DNA of 64,000 bases from Acinetobacter lwoffii (GTDB lineage Bacteria > Pseudomonadota > Gammaproteobacteria > Pseudomonadales > Moraxellaceae), in NCBI RefSeq assembly GCF_022967985.1, contig NZ_JALJVC010000010.1, positions 1 to 64,000 of the forward strand, written 5' to 3'. This document shows, piece by piece, positions 57,161 to 64,000 of this stretch (position 1 is the first letter of the stretch; the number at the start of each line of letters is the position of its first letter). The notes beneath the pieces are model-generated. The model was not told where the DNA came from. It made no database searches and saw only the letters and a list, made by a program, of their open reading frames with translations. Both the position numbers and the translations under genes were made by a program.

Positions 57161-57805
57161 ATGATTGGGCATCAGCGTGACATACTGGCAACATTAGGAA
57201 TCGATCTCTGGATTCCTAGGGACAGCGCATGTCAGCCGCACCAGGTTTCGATCTGGCGTGATCAGGCTGCACCTGAATTTCACACCGATATCGTCTTACC
57301 ACAGCCTGCTTCCGTAGAGGCGTTGGCTGATCTACCGATTCCTGAGCCAGAGCCAATTGTTACGCTTAAGGTTGATACACCACCTGCGGCACCGACTCAC
57401 ATTGCACCTGTTCAGGAACAGCGTGAAATCGTACAGATCCCGCCATTCAGTTTGCAGGCTTTAAGTCTGGCGCATTGCAGTATCATGATTGATGCAACTA
57501 AAATGACCGAAGACACCCAGAATCTATGGGGCAATATCCAGCGTGCAGTCCTAGGTGAGTTTCATGAGCTGAACTGGCCATTTCCCTGGGCCAATGTTCA
57601 GGATGGACGTGGTGTAGAATCCTATATTCAGGGTTTTCTGGATGGAATGAGTGCAGAGAAAAATATTATTTTCCTCGGGCCTGTAGCGCATATATCAAAT
57701 ACGAAAATGATCCAGTTGGCATCTTTACAAGAAATGCTGGATCAGCCGATTCTAAAAAAACGTTTATGGCAGTTTATGCAAAATAGGACTGCCAGTCTGG
57801 AATAA
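57161..57805 (+). CDS. Candidate DNA polymerase III psi subunit (HolD-like)
   Basis: The 214-residue protein starts RDILATLGIDLWIPRDSACQ, which resembles the psi N-terminus (RDWQLQQLGITQW.. in E. coli) that binds the clamp loader. Its end MIQLASLQEMLDQPILKKRLWQFM resembles the psi C-terminus (L-x-D-L-x-x-N-P-x-x-R-A-x-L-W-Q). Between them lies a long Pro-rich linker (about 45-100) and a polar domain. E. coli HolD has only 137 residues, so this version would have an insertion, as seen in other Moraxellaceae and pseudomonads. No rimI, a common neighbour of holD, is adjacent: ghrB follows 22 bases later. It has no signal or membrane segment. Confidence 0.5.
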   Translation: MIGHQRDILATLGIDLWIPRDSACQPHQVSIWRDQAAPEFHTDIVLPQPASVEALADLPIPEPEPIVTLKVDTPPAAPTHIAPVQEQREIVQIPPFSLQALSLAHCSIMIDATKMTEDTQNLWGNIQRAVLGEFHELNWPFPWANVQDGRGVESYIQGFLDGMSAEKNIIFLGPVAHISNTKMIQLASLQEMLDQPILKKRLWQFMQNRTASLE

Positions 57806-57827
57806 TCTTGCTGTGGAATAAAAATAG

Positions 57828-58793
57828 ATGAAACAAAAAGTGGTTGTATTTAGTCAAATTGATACTGATATTCAAAACAAGCTGGAACAAAATTATCAGG
57901 TTAGTTATATACAACCGAAGCTAGGCGATGTGAATCAACAGCTTTTGCAGCAGGTTCAGGATGCTGATGGCATGATTGGCGCAGGGCGCTTGTTGAATCG
58001 CGATAATCTGGCCAGTGCCACCCGGTTAAAAATTATCTCCAGTGTCAGTGTCGGTTATGACAACTATGAACTGGATTATTTAAATGAAAAGAAAATTTAT
58101 CTCAGTCATACGCCGCATGTACTGACTGAAACCACTGCTGACCTGGCTTTCACTTTACTGATGTCAGCAGCACGCAAAGTGGCTTACCTGGATCAATGGA
58201 CCAAGCAGGGACAATGGCAGCGTACCGTGGGCGAAGCACAATTTGGTATGGATATTTTTGGAAAAACCCTCGGAATTATTGGTCTCGGTCATATTGGAGC
58301 TGCAATCGCACGTCGTGGTTTTTACGGTTTTAATATGAATATTCTGTATCATAATCGTCGGGAAAAACCAGAACTTGCTCAAGGGTTGAATGCGAAATAT
58401 TGCCAGCTTGAGGAACTGTTACAGCGTTCTGACTTTGTGGTCGTTGCAGTAGATTTGAATGCGGATTCCAAGGCGCTGATTGCGACAGCGGAATTGGCTA
58501 AAATGCAATCCCATGCAGTATTGGTCAATATTTCACGTGGCTCGGTCATTGATGAACAGGCATTAATTTCAGCTTTAAAAGCCAAGCAGGTTTTTGCTGC
58601 CGGTCTGGATGTGTATCAGAAAGAGCCGTTAAAGGAATCGGAATTATTCCAGTTGGATAATGTGGTTACATTGCCACATGTGGGTTCGGCCACTGCAGCC
58701 ACCCGTAAAAAAATGGCAGAACTGGCTTATCAGAATCTTGTTGATGCCTTGGAAGGACGAGTGCCCCGTTATGTGGTCAATCCGGAATTTTAA
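57828..58793 (+). CDS. ghrB: 2-hydroxyacid dehydrogenase, glyoxylate/hydroxypyruvate reductase (GhrB-like)
   Basis: The 321-residue D-2-hydroxyacid dehydrogenase has the Rossmann LGIIGLGHIGAAIARR (about 148-163), the substrate-binding arginine in ISRGSVIDEQAL, the catalytic glutamate in VYQKEPL and the catalytic histidine in LPHVGSATAATR. The motif spacing fits GhrB/TkrA, which reduces glyoxylate, hydroxypyruvate and 2-ketogluconate with NADPH; the actual substrate range is inferred from the family. ATG 57828 follows 22 bases after the HolD-like gene. Confidence 0.9.
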   Translation: MKQKVVVFSQIDTDIQNKLEQNYQVSYIQPKLGDVNQQLLQQVQDADGMIGAGRLLNRDNLASATRLKIISSVSVGYDNYELDYLNEKKIYLSHTPHVLTETTADLAFTLLMSAARKVAYLDQWTKQGQWQRTVGEAQFGMDIFGKTLGIIGLGHIGAAIARRGFYGFNMNILYHNRREKPELAQGLNAKYCQLEELLQRSDFVVVAVDLNADSKALIATAELAKMQSHAVLVNISRGSVIDEQALISALKAKQVFAAGLDVYQKEPLKESELFQLDNVVTLPHVGSATAATRKKMAELAYQNLVDALEGRVPRYVVNPEF

Positions 58794-58910
58794 AATGCAT
58801 CTGATTCGTCGTTTAAATGGTATTAAAAAATAACATTTTCTTGCGTCTCTGCTCATTGTTCTAATGCTATATTCAAGATAAATTAGATCGGCAGGATTAG
58901 AGATTTTTCA

Positions 58911-60353
58911 TTGAAACGATTGGCGCTGGCGTGTGGCTTAAGTCTGTATATGGTAGCAGGGCACGGCTCTAACCATGATTTTAATCAAGTAAATGTACAA
59001 TTTTCTGTGCCTGATATTGGTACAGGCGTCGGCTTACTCGATCAACAAAAAGAAAAAATGATCGGTGAAAAAGTCTATCGTGAAGTGCATAAACAAATGC
59101 CGGTCCTGCAAAATCCATGGCTTGAAGATCAGTTGCTTTCAGTATTTTCTCATATCCTGAGTCAGACTCAATTGCAACAGCCGATCGGTTTGCTGGTCAT
59201 TAATGATCCCCAAATTAATGCTTTCGCCGTACCGGGTGGCCTCTTTGCACTTAATGCTGGTCTGATTAATTCAGCCCGAAACATGGATGAAGTGGCAGGA
59301 GTGATGGCGCATGAAATTGCACATGTCACACAACGTCATTACAGTCGCTCTCAGGATGCATTTAAAGGGCAAGGTTTACTGGCGCTAGCCGGAATTCTCG
59401 TCGGTGCTTTGGTCGCTTCTCAGGCAGATGGCGATGTCGGCACAGCGGTCATGATGGGTTCACAGGCAGCACTTCTGGATAAACAGCTCACTTATAGTCG
59501 TAATCAGGAACGTGAGGCAGACCGGATTGGTATGCAATATATGTATCGTTCCGGCTATAACCCGCATAGTATGGCAGATTTCTTTGAGGTCATGCATCGC
59601 TCGACCAGCCGATTAAGCTTTCTGCCGGATTTCTGGTTTACTCATCCGCTGACCACCGAGCGTATGAGTGAAGCGCGTTTACGTGCCAACCAGCTTCCTG
59701 CGGTGAAACGTAATCTCAATGATCAAGACTTTGAAATTATCAAGTGGTATAGCAGGGTGTTGTCTGGTCAGACCAATGCAGAGCAGCTTATCCTGATGGA
59801 CCGGCAAAATAATTTTGCAGGCCAGCTTGCCTTAACTGCCTATCAAATACAGCAAAGTGATTTTCAGGCCGCGCAGGCTACTTTAGATCGAGCAAAAAAG
59901 CATAACCAGAAGCATCCTTTACAGGTTTTATTCCAGACTGATATTTATTTAGCCCAGAACCAGCTTGATGCAGCTTTGAAAAGTGTAGCGTCAGCAGCGC
60001 GGATCATGCCAGAGAATCGAGCGCTCAATTATAAATATGCAGAAGTGTTGATTCGTGCCAAGCAACCCGATAAAGCAAAAGTTTTAGTGCAGCGATTTTT
60101 AAATGCCAATTCACGTGATGTGAGTGGCTGGCGACTGATGCAAGTGGCTGCCAATGCAGAGCCAGATTCGCCGATCAAGGCTGCTAATGTACTGCGCTAT
60201 CGTGCAGAAGTAGAATATTGGTCGGGATATGAAGAAACCGCGATCAAATCCTTATTACATGCCCAGCGTAGCGTGAAAAACAATCAATCTTTATCGTCCA
60301 CCATTCGCCAGCGTCTGAAACAGATGCAGCAGGCACATCAATACAAGATTTAA
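58911..60353 (+). CDS. BepA-like periplasmic M48 metalloprotease/chaperone
   Basis: The 480-residue protein has an N-terminal signal peptide, the zinc motif H134-E-I-A-H138 and the third ligand in EREADRIGMQYM, followed by TPR-like helical repeats (about 300-470, for example SDFQAAQATLDRAKKHNQKHP). This domain order is that of BepA (YfgC), which helps assemble LptD and degrades stalled outer-membrane proteins through BAM. The start is TTG 58911; no upstream ATG is in frame. A catalytic zinc site is intact here, in contrast to the M48-like protein at 55 kb. Confidence 0.88.
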   Translation: MKRLALACGLSLYMVAGHGSNHDFNQVNVQFSVPDIGTGVGLLDQQKEKMIGEKVYREVHKQMPVLQNPWLEDQLLSVFSHILSQTQLQQPIGLLVINDPQINAFAVPGGLFALNAGLINSARNMDEVAGVMAHEIAHVTQRHYSRSQDAFKGQGLLALAGILVGALVASQADGDVGTAVMMGSQAALLDKQLTYSRNQEREADRIGMQYMYRSGYNPHSMADFFEVMHRSTSRLSFLPDFWFTHPLTTERMSEARLRANQLPAVKRNLNDQDFEIIKWYSRVLSGQTNAEQLILMDRQNNFAGQLALTAYQIQQSDFQAAQATLDRAKKHNQKHPLQVLFQTDIYLAQNQLDAALKSVASAARIMPENRALNYKYAEVLIRAKQPDKAKVLVQRFLNANSRDVSGWRLMQVAANAEPDSPIKAANVLRYRAEVEYWSGYEETAIKSLLHAQRSVKNNQSLSSTIRQRLKQMQQAHQYKI

Positions 60354-60460
60354 GGTTGCACTGGGTTTTAAGTTTTTGTATCAGGATGATATAGCAAGAA
60401 TATATTCAATCAGGCTACAATCTTTTTGAAAGATCAGCGTGAATCAAACTGAAGCATAAT

Positions 60461-60817
60461 ATGAAAAAAATACTATTGGGTGTGTGTCTACTGGGGTGGA
60501 GTTATGGGATTTTTGCTGCGAGTGCAGTTGAATATATAGAAGCGATAGAGCGAATTAATGCAGATTATAAAAAGGAATCGCGTCAATTTTTAAGTGGGTT
60601 AAATCCGCAGCAACAGGGATTTAGTCCTGAGCAGAATGCAAAATTTTGTGGAATTGTAGGACGCTATGTTGATCGTTTATATCAGGCCGCTGACCAGAAT
60701 CGTGCTTATCTGGATCGTCAGTTTCAAAATATGAGTAAACAGGATGTAATTGTAGAAGTGAAATCGTCTAAAGAGATGCAATTACTTAAGCGTTATCAGG
60801 TCGATTGTAATTTGTAA
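60461..60817 (+). CDS. Small secreted protein of unknown function
   Basis: The 118-residue protein has a signal peptide cleaved after about FAAS or FAA (residue 19-20). The mature part is helical and polar, with two cysteines (CGIVG near residue 63 and CNL near the end) that may form a disulfide. No family is recognised. It stands between bepA and the yqeY operon on the opposite strand. ATG 60461 has GAAGCATA upstream. Confidence 0.65.
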   Translation: MKKILLGVCLLGWSYGIFAASAVEYIEAIERINADYKKESRQFLSGLNPQQQGFSPEQNAKFCGIVGRYVDRLYQAADQNRAYLDRQFQNMSKQDVIVEVKSSKEMQLLKRYQVDCNL

Positions 60818-60892
60818 TAAGAATACGTCAAGAACTGTCTTTGATGATTAAAGGCAGTTCAACGTTAAAGACAAGATGCTAGAAAGTAGGGA

Positions 60893-61339
60893 TTAAGCAA
60901 GTTGCGCTTTGATTTTGGCGGAAACTTGTGCAGGATCGGCGCGCCCGGCTATGAGCGGACGCAGAGAATTCATCACCTTACCCATATCTTTCATGCTAGT
61001 AGCTTGTTGCGCTGCAATAGCTTGCGCAATCATGGAATCAAGTTCTTCCTCAGTCATAGCTTCTGGTAGAAACTGAGACAAAATCTCAATTTCGGCTTGT
61101 TCCTTACTAGCTAAATCATCTCGGCCAGCGCCTGCAAAGGCTTTAACCGATTCTTTACGTTGTTTAATTTGTTTTTCAATGACCGCAAGAACCTGAGCGT
61201 CGTCAAGTTCTTTGCGCTCATCGACTTCGATTTGCTTAATTGCTGCCTGTAGACTGCGAATGACCGTCAGCTTGGACATTTCTTTGGCACGCATTGTTGC
61301 TTTCAAAACATCCGTGATTTGGTCTTTTAAAGTCGTCAT
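60893..61339 (-). CDS. yqeY: GatB/YqeY domain protein
   Basis: The 148-residue protein is a stand-alone YqeY, a helical protein related to the C-terminal domain of GatB. It shows LKDQITDVLKATMRAKEMSKLTVIRSLQAAIKQIE at the N-terminus and the typical ending MGKVMNSLRPLIAGRADPAQVSAKIKAQL. It is 33 bases downstream of rpsU and probably co-transcribed. A role in tRNA-dependent amidation has been suggested from the fold, but no activity is proven. Confidence 0.92.
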   Translation of the reverse strand: MTTLKDQITDVLKATMRAKEMSKLTVIRSLQAAIKQIEVDERKELDDAQVLAVIEKQIKQRKESVKAFAGAGRDDLASKEQAEIEILSQFLPEAMTEEELDSMIAQAIAAQQATSMKDMGKVMNSLRPLIAGRADPAQVSAKIKAQLA

Positions 61340-61372
61340 TATTTATTCCAGGCAATCAATCACAAATTAATC

Positions 61373-61588
61373 TTAGTAAAGGCGAGTCGTACGTACTGAT
61401 TCACGCGCCAATTTCTTTTGGTAGCGTTTAACAGCAGCAGCTTTTTTGCGCTTACGTTCTTGAGTTGGTTTCTCGTAGAATTCACGCTTACGTACGTCAG
61501 CAAGAACACCCGCTTTTTCGCATGAACGTTTGAAACGACGGATAGCTACGTCTACTGGCTCGCCTTCTTTCAATTTAACTTGTGGCAT
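61373..61588 (-). CDS. rpsU: 30S ribosomal protein S21
   Basis: The 71-residue basic protein has the S21 pattern [42 protein letters not shown]21 sits near the platform of the 30S subunit and aids mRNA initiation. It is divergent from tsaD, with yqeY behind it, a common gammaproteobacterial order; the dnaG-rpoD genes that often follow rpsU are not in this window. Confidence 0.97.
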
Positions 61589-61735
61589 GAAGAATCCTCA
61601 TATCAGTTAGGGTAAGATCTCGGGCTGAATTGCCCTCAATCACAAGTGAAGGTCAGTATTTTACTCATTTACATCTCATACCACAAGTCTATAATAGTTG
61701 CTGCAATAGAATTGATACAGGTTATAGGCAGTTTA

Positions 61736-62752
61736 ATGATCGTTTTAGGCTTGGAAACGTCGTGTGATGAAACAGGACTTGCGCTGTATGACAGCGAGTT
61801 GGGTTTGCGCGGACAGGTGCTTTATAGCCAGATTAAACTGCATGCAGAATATGGCGGTGTAGTTCCAGAGCTGGCGTCACGTGATCATGTGCGTAAACTG
61901 ATTCCACTCATCAATGAGCTGCTTGAACAGAGCGGCGTGAAAAAATCAGAAATTGATGCAGTCGCATATACCCGTGGCCCGGGTCTGATGGGCGCACTCA
62001 TGACAGGCGCATTGTTTGGTCGTACTTTGGCCTTTGCACTGAATAAACCCGCAATTGGTGTGCATCATATGGAAGGTCATATGCTGGCACCTTTGTTGTC
62101 AGAAACTCCGCCTGAGTTTCCATTTGTTGCATTATTGGTATCGGGTGGACATTCTCAGCTCATGGCTGCTTATGGCATTGGCCAGTATGAATTGCTCGGT
62201 GAATCCATTGATGATGCGGCAGGCGAAGCCTTTGATAAAGTCGCGAAAATGATGGGCTTGCCATATCCGGGCGGTCCGAATATCTCTAAATTGGCGGAAC
62301 AGGGCGATCCAAATGCATTTGCATTCCCACGCCCAATGCTGCATCAAGGTCTGGAATTCTCATTCAGTGGTCTAAAAACGGCAGTTTCTGTACAGATGAA
62401 AAAACTGGGTGATGAAAACCGCGATGCCGACATCGCTGCCAGTTTTCAGGAAGCCATTGTCGATACTCTGGTGAAAAAGTCGGTGAAAGCATTGAAGCAA
62501 ACGGGGCTTAAACGTCTGGTGATTGCGGGCGGTGTCAGTGCCAATAAGCGTTTACGTGAGCGTTTAGAAGCAGATTTAGCCAAGATCCGTGCATCTGTTT
62601 ATTATGCTGAACCTGCACTCTGTACAGACAATGGTGCAATGATTGCTTTTGCGGGCTATCAGCGTTTAAAAGCAGGGCAGCATGATGGCTTGGCGGTGAC
62701 CACCACACCACGCTGGCCAATGACGGAATTGACTAATCCGACAGAGGCATAG
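61736..62752 (+). CDS. tsaD: tRNA N6-adenosine threonylcarbamoyltransferase TsaD
   Basis: TsaD transfers the threonylcarbamoyl group to A37 of ANN-decoding tRNAs. The 338-residue ASKHA-fold protein (ATG 61736, [14 protein letters not shown]; earlier in-frame starts lie in the rpsU-tsaD promoter gap) has the metal motif HHMEGHM (histidines near residues 111 and 115) and [49 protein letters not shown] contains the nucleotide contacts. Its position divergent from rpsU is conserved. Confidence 0.97.
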   Translation: MIVLGLETSCDETGLALYDSELGLRGQVLYSQIKLHAEYGGVVPELASRDHVRKLIPLINELLEQSGVKKSEIDAVAYTRGPGLMGALMTGALFGRTLAFALNKPAIGVHHMEGHMLAPLLSETPPEFPFVALLVSGGHSQLMAAYGIGQYELLGESIDDAAGEAFDKVAKMMGLPYPGGPNISKLAEQGDPNAFAFPRPMLHQGLEFSFSGLKTAVSVQMKKLGDENRDADIAASFQEAIVDTLVKKSVKALKQTGLKRLVIAGGVSANKRLRERLEADLAKIRASVYYAEPALCTDNGAMIAFAGYQRLKAGQHDGLAVTTTPRWPMTELTNPTEA

Positions 62753-62766
62753 ATTTCAGGCTTGAA

Positions 62767-62790
62767 AAAAAGAGGCTAAGGCCTCTTTTT
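62767..62790 (+). terminator. Intrinsic terminator after tsaD
   Basis: AAAAAGAGGC pairs with GCCTCTTTTT around TAAG, followed by a T-rich run. Confidence 0.9.
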
Positions 62791-62956
62791 TATTGTGAAT
62801 TTTTAAATGAAAACTTATAGCAACGGTATGTTGTAAATATATAGTTTTATACCTGTATTTAGAGCTTGTATATTCTATTGAAACCGGAAAAATAGTTTAA
62901 TAGCTTAAGTTTATATCATGCATATTTTTACAGGTTTGTAGCAGAGGCAATCTCGG

Positions 62957-63916
62957 ATGGAAAATATAAATTTCAAAAGTTTTCAGGATGCTGGAGAGGC
63001 AGTGTTAAAGTTTCTGCATCAGCATTTTGGCTTTAATTTATGGATGATCACCCGGGTAGAAGGCCAAGACTGGATTGTGCTGCAAAGTGAAGATCATGGT
63101 TATGATATACGACCCGGTCAAGTGTTTCAGTGGGCTGATTCTTTTTGTTCTCATATGGTCGCAGGTAAGGCCCCGAGAATTGCCCCCCGCTCTGAAGAAA
63201 TTCCTTTATACGCCACAGCGCCGATTAATCAGCAGGTCTGTATAAAATCTTATATTGGTCAGCCACTCCTTAAAGAAGATGGTAGTTTGTTTGGAACGCT
63301 CTGTGCGATTGATCCAGAAACCAAATCGGAAGCTATTGTGCAAGATATGCAACTGGTCGAGTTGTTGGGACAATTGCTCAGTTCGATATTGCAGGCAGAA
63401 TTACGTCAGAGTGAGCAGATAAGACAGCATGAATTATTGCAGGAAGAAGCCAGTAAAGATGAATTGACCGGGCTCTATAATCGCCGTGCCTGGGAAAAAC
63501 TGCTGCGAGCAGAAGAAGAGCGTTGCAAGCAATATGGTCATCCCGCCGCTGTATTATTTATTGACCTAAATGACCTAAAAAAGGTGAATGATAGTTTGGG
63601 TCATGATGAAGGTGACAGGCTGATTCAAAATGCGGCTCAAGTATTACGAGATAATGTACGGATCAACGATATTGTTGCCCGTTTGGGTGGTGATGAGTTT
63701 GTGATTCTTAGCGTAGAAAATGATGAAACGGGTACTGAAAGTTTAGTGGATCGTTTAATTAATGCCTTTGCAGCAGCAAACATTGGCGCAGCGATTGGTA
63801 TGGCGATGCGTCATCCTGGTCATGGTTTATTTGCAGCGCTCGCACAAGCGGATCAGAATATGTTTGAATATAAGCGTCGGAAAAAATTCAGTGAATCCGT
63901 GACCAATCTAAAATAA
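62957..63916 (+). CDS. GAF-GGDEF diguanylate cyclase
   Basis: The 319-residue cytoplasmic protein has an N-terminal GAF-like sensor domain (about 8-145) and a C-terminal GGDEF domain (about 160-319). The active-site loop is intact: RLGGDEFVIL (G244-G245-D246-E247-F248), with substrate contacts DLNDLKKVND and SLGHDEGD. The I-site RxxD (R235-I-N-D238) lies five residues ahead of GGDEF, so c-di-GMP should feed back on the enzyme. It has no membrane segment and is monocistronic. There is no adjacent EAL gene. Confidence 0.93.
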   Translation: MENINFKSFQDAGEAVLKFLHQHFGFNLWMITRVEGQDWIVLQSEDHGYDIRPGQVFQWADSFCSHMVAGKAPRIAPRSEEIPLYATAPINQQVCIKSYIGQPLLKEDGSLFGTLCAIDPETKSEAIVQDMQLVELLGQLLSSILQAELRQSEQIRQHELLQEEASKDELTGLYNRRAWEKLLRAEEERCKQYGHPAAVLFIDLNDLKKVNDSLGHDEGDRLIQNAAQVLRDNVRINDIVARLGGDEFVILSVENDETGTESLVDRLINAFAAANIGAAIGMAMRHPGHGLFAALAQADQNMFEYKRRKKFSESVTNLK

Positions 63917-64000
63917 TCGACGCTTTAAATCTTCTGTAAATAATTAAGTATTTCATATCATAAAAATGATCATTTTATATGCTCTAAAGTCATCCTATCT

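Noticed and set aside
57161..57805. TonB-like or periplasmic protein because of the Pro-rich stretch
   Set aside because: There is no signal peptide or membrane helix, and the ends fit HolD better.
1..64000. CRISPR arrays, rRNA, tRNA, prophage or secretion islands
   Set aside because: No regular spaced repeats, no tRNA-like cloverleaf and no phage structural genes were seen; only gspL-gspM belong to a secretion system.

Overview
The window is chromosomal DNA from a gammaproteobacterium of the family Moraxellaceae, almost certainly an Acinetobacter species. The evidence is the style of the encoded proteins (Vfr-like CRP, RhlB-like helicase, RlmKL, GspL/GspM, rpsU-yqeY divergent from tsaD, PyrB followed by a non-catalytic dihydroorotase homologue), moderate AT-richness and A/T-rich intergenic DNA with many short hairpin terminators. 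The species cannot be named from the sequence alone. No rRNA, tRNA or CRISPR array was found.

Region 1 to 10.2 kb is an accessory-like block rich in broken genes. It holds an OmpR-type response regulator whose partner histidine kinase is interrupted by an in-frame TAG just before the H-box. Next is an operon of periplasmic thiol-redox proteins (DsbD, a TlpA-like protein with an Lgt-like membrane domain, DsbG), then a decayed DUF202 gene. A reactive-sulfur cassette follows: a BigR/SqrR-like ArsR repressor, two half-size YeeE/YedE channels, a persulfide-dioxygenase-like MBL protein, a frameshifted TauE/SafE exporter and a rhodanese cut short by an IS982-like transposase remnant.

Region 10.2 to 24.3 kb is mostly housekeeping: a metallophosphoesterase, an OsmC protein, the CRP/Vfr regulator, an aldo-keto reductase, an MbcA/ParS-like orphan, ClpB, RlmKL, PyrB with its pseudo-dihydroorotase partner, and a membrane-anchored OmpA-domain protein.

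Region 24.4 to 36.4 kb is a coherent catabolic island. Genes liuA-liuB-liuC-liuD-mvaB convert isovaleryl-CoA to acetoacetate and acetyl-CoA. scoA-scoB activate acetoacetate with CoA from succinyl-CoA, and atoE is a short-chain fatty acid carrier. A divergent TetR regulator and an acyl-CoA synthetase lie beside it, and an inverted repeat in the divergent promoter is the probable operator.

Region 36.4 to 64 kb contains a triple-hairpin repeat, a methyltransferase, a thioesterase-like protein, TrmB, a SulP transporter, a GST, ThiG/ThiS, RpoH (sigma-32), TusA-like and cold-shock proteins, RhlB, GpsA, SixA, GspL/GspM, PyrD, CvpA, PurF, an M48-like protein with a ruined zinc motif, a candidate DNA polymerase III psi subunit, GhrB, a BepA-like protease, YqeY, S21, TsaD and a GAF-GGDEF diguanylate cyclase.

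No wholly new multi-gene system is evident. The best leads are the cluster of decayed genes at the left end, the pseudo-enzymes (PyrC-like, M48-like), the candidate HolD protein, the nearly identical promoter-proximal element in front of pyrB and pyrD, and the triple hairpin at 36.5 kb.
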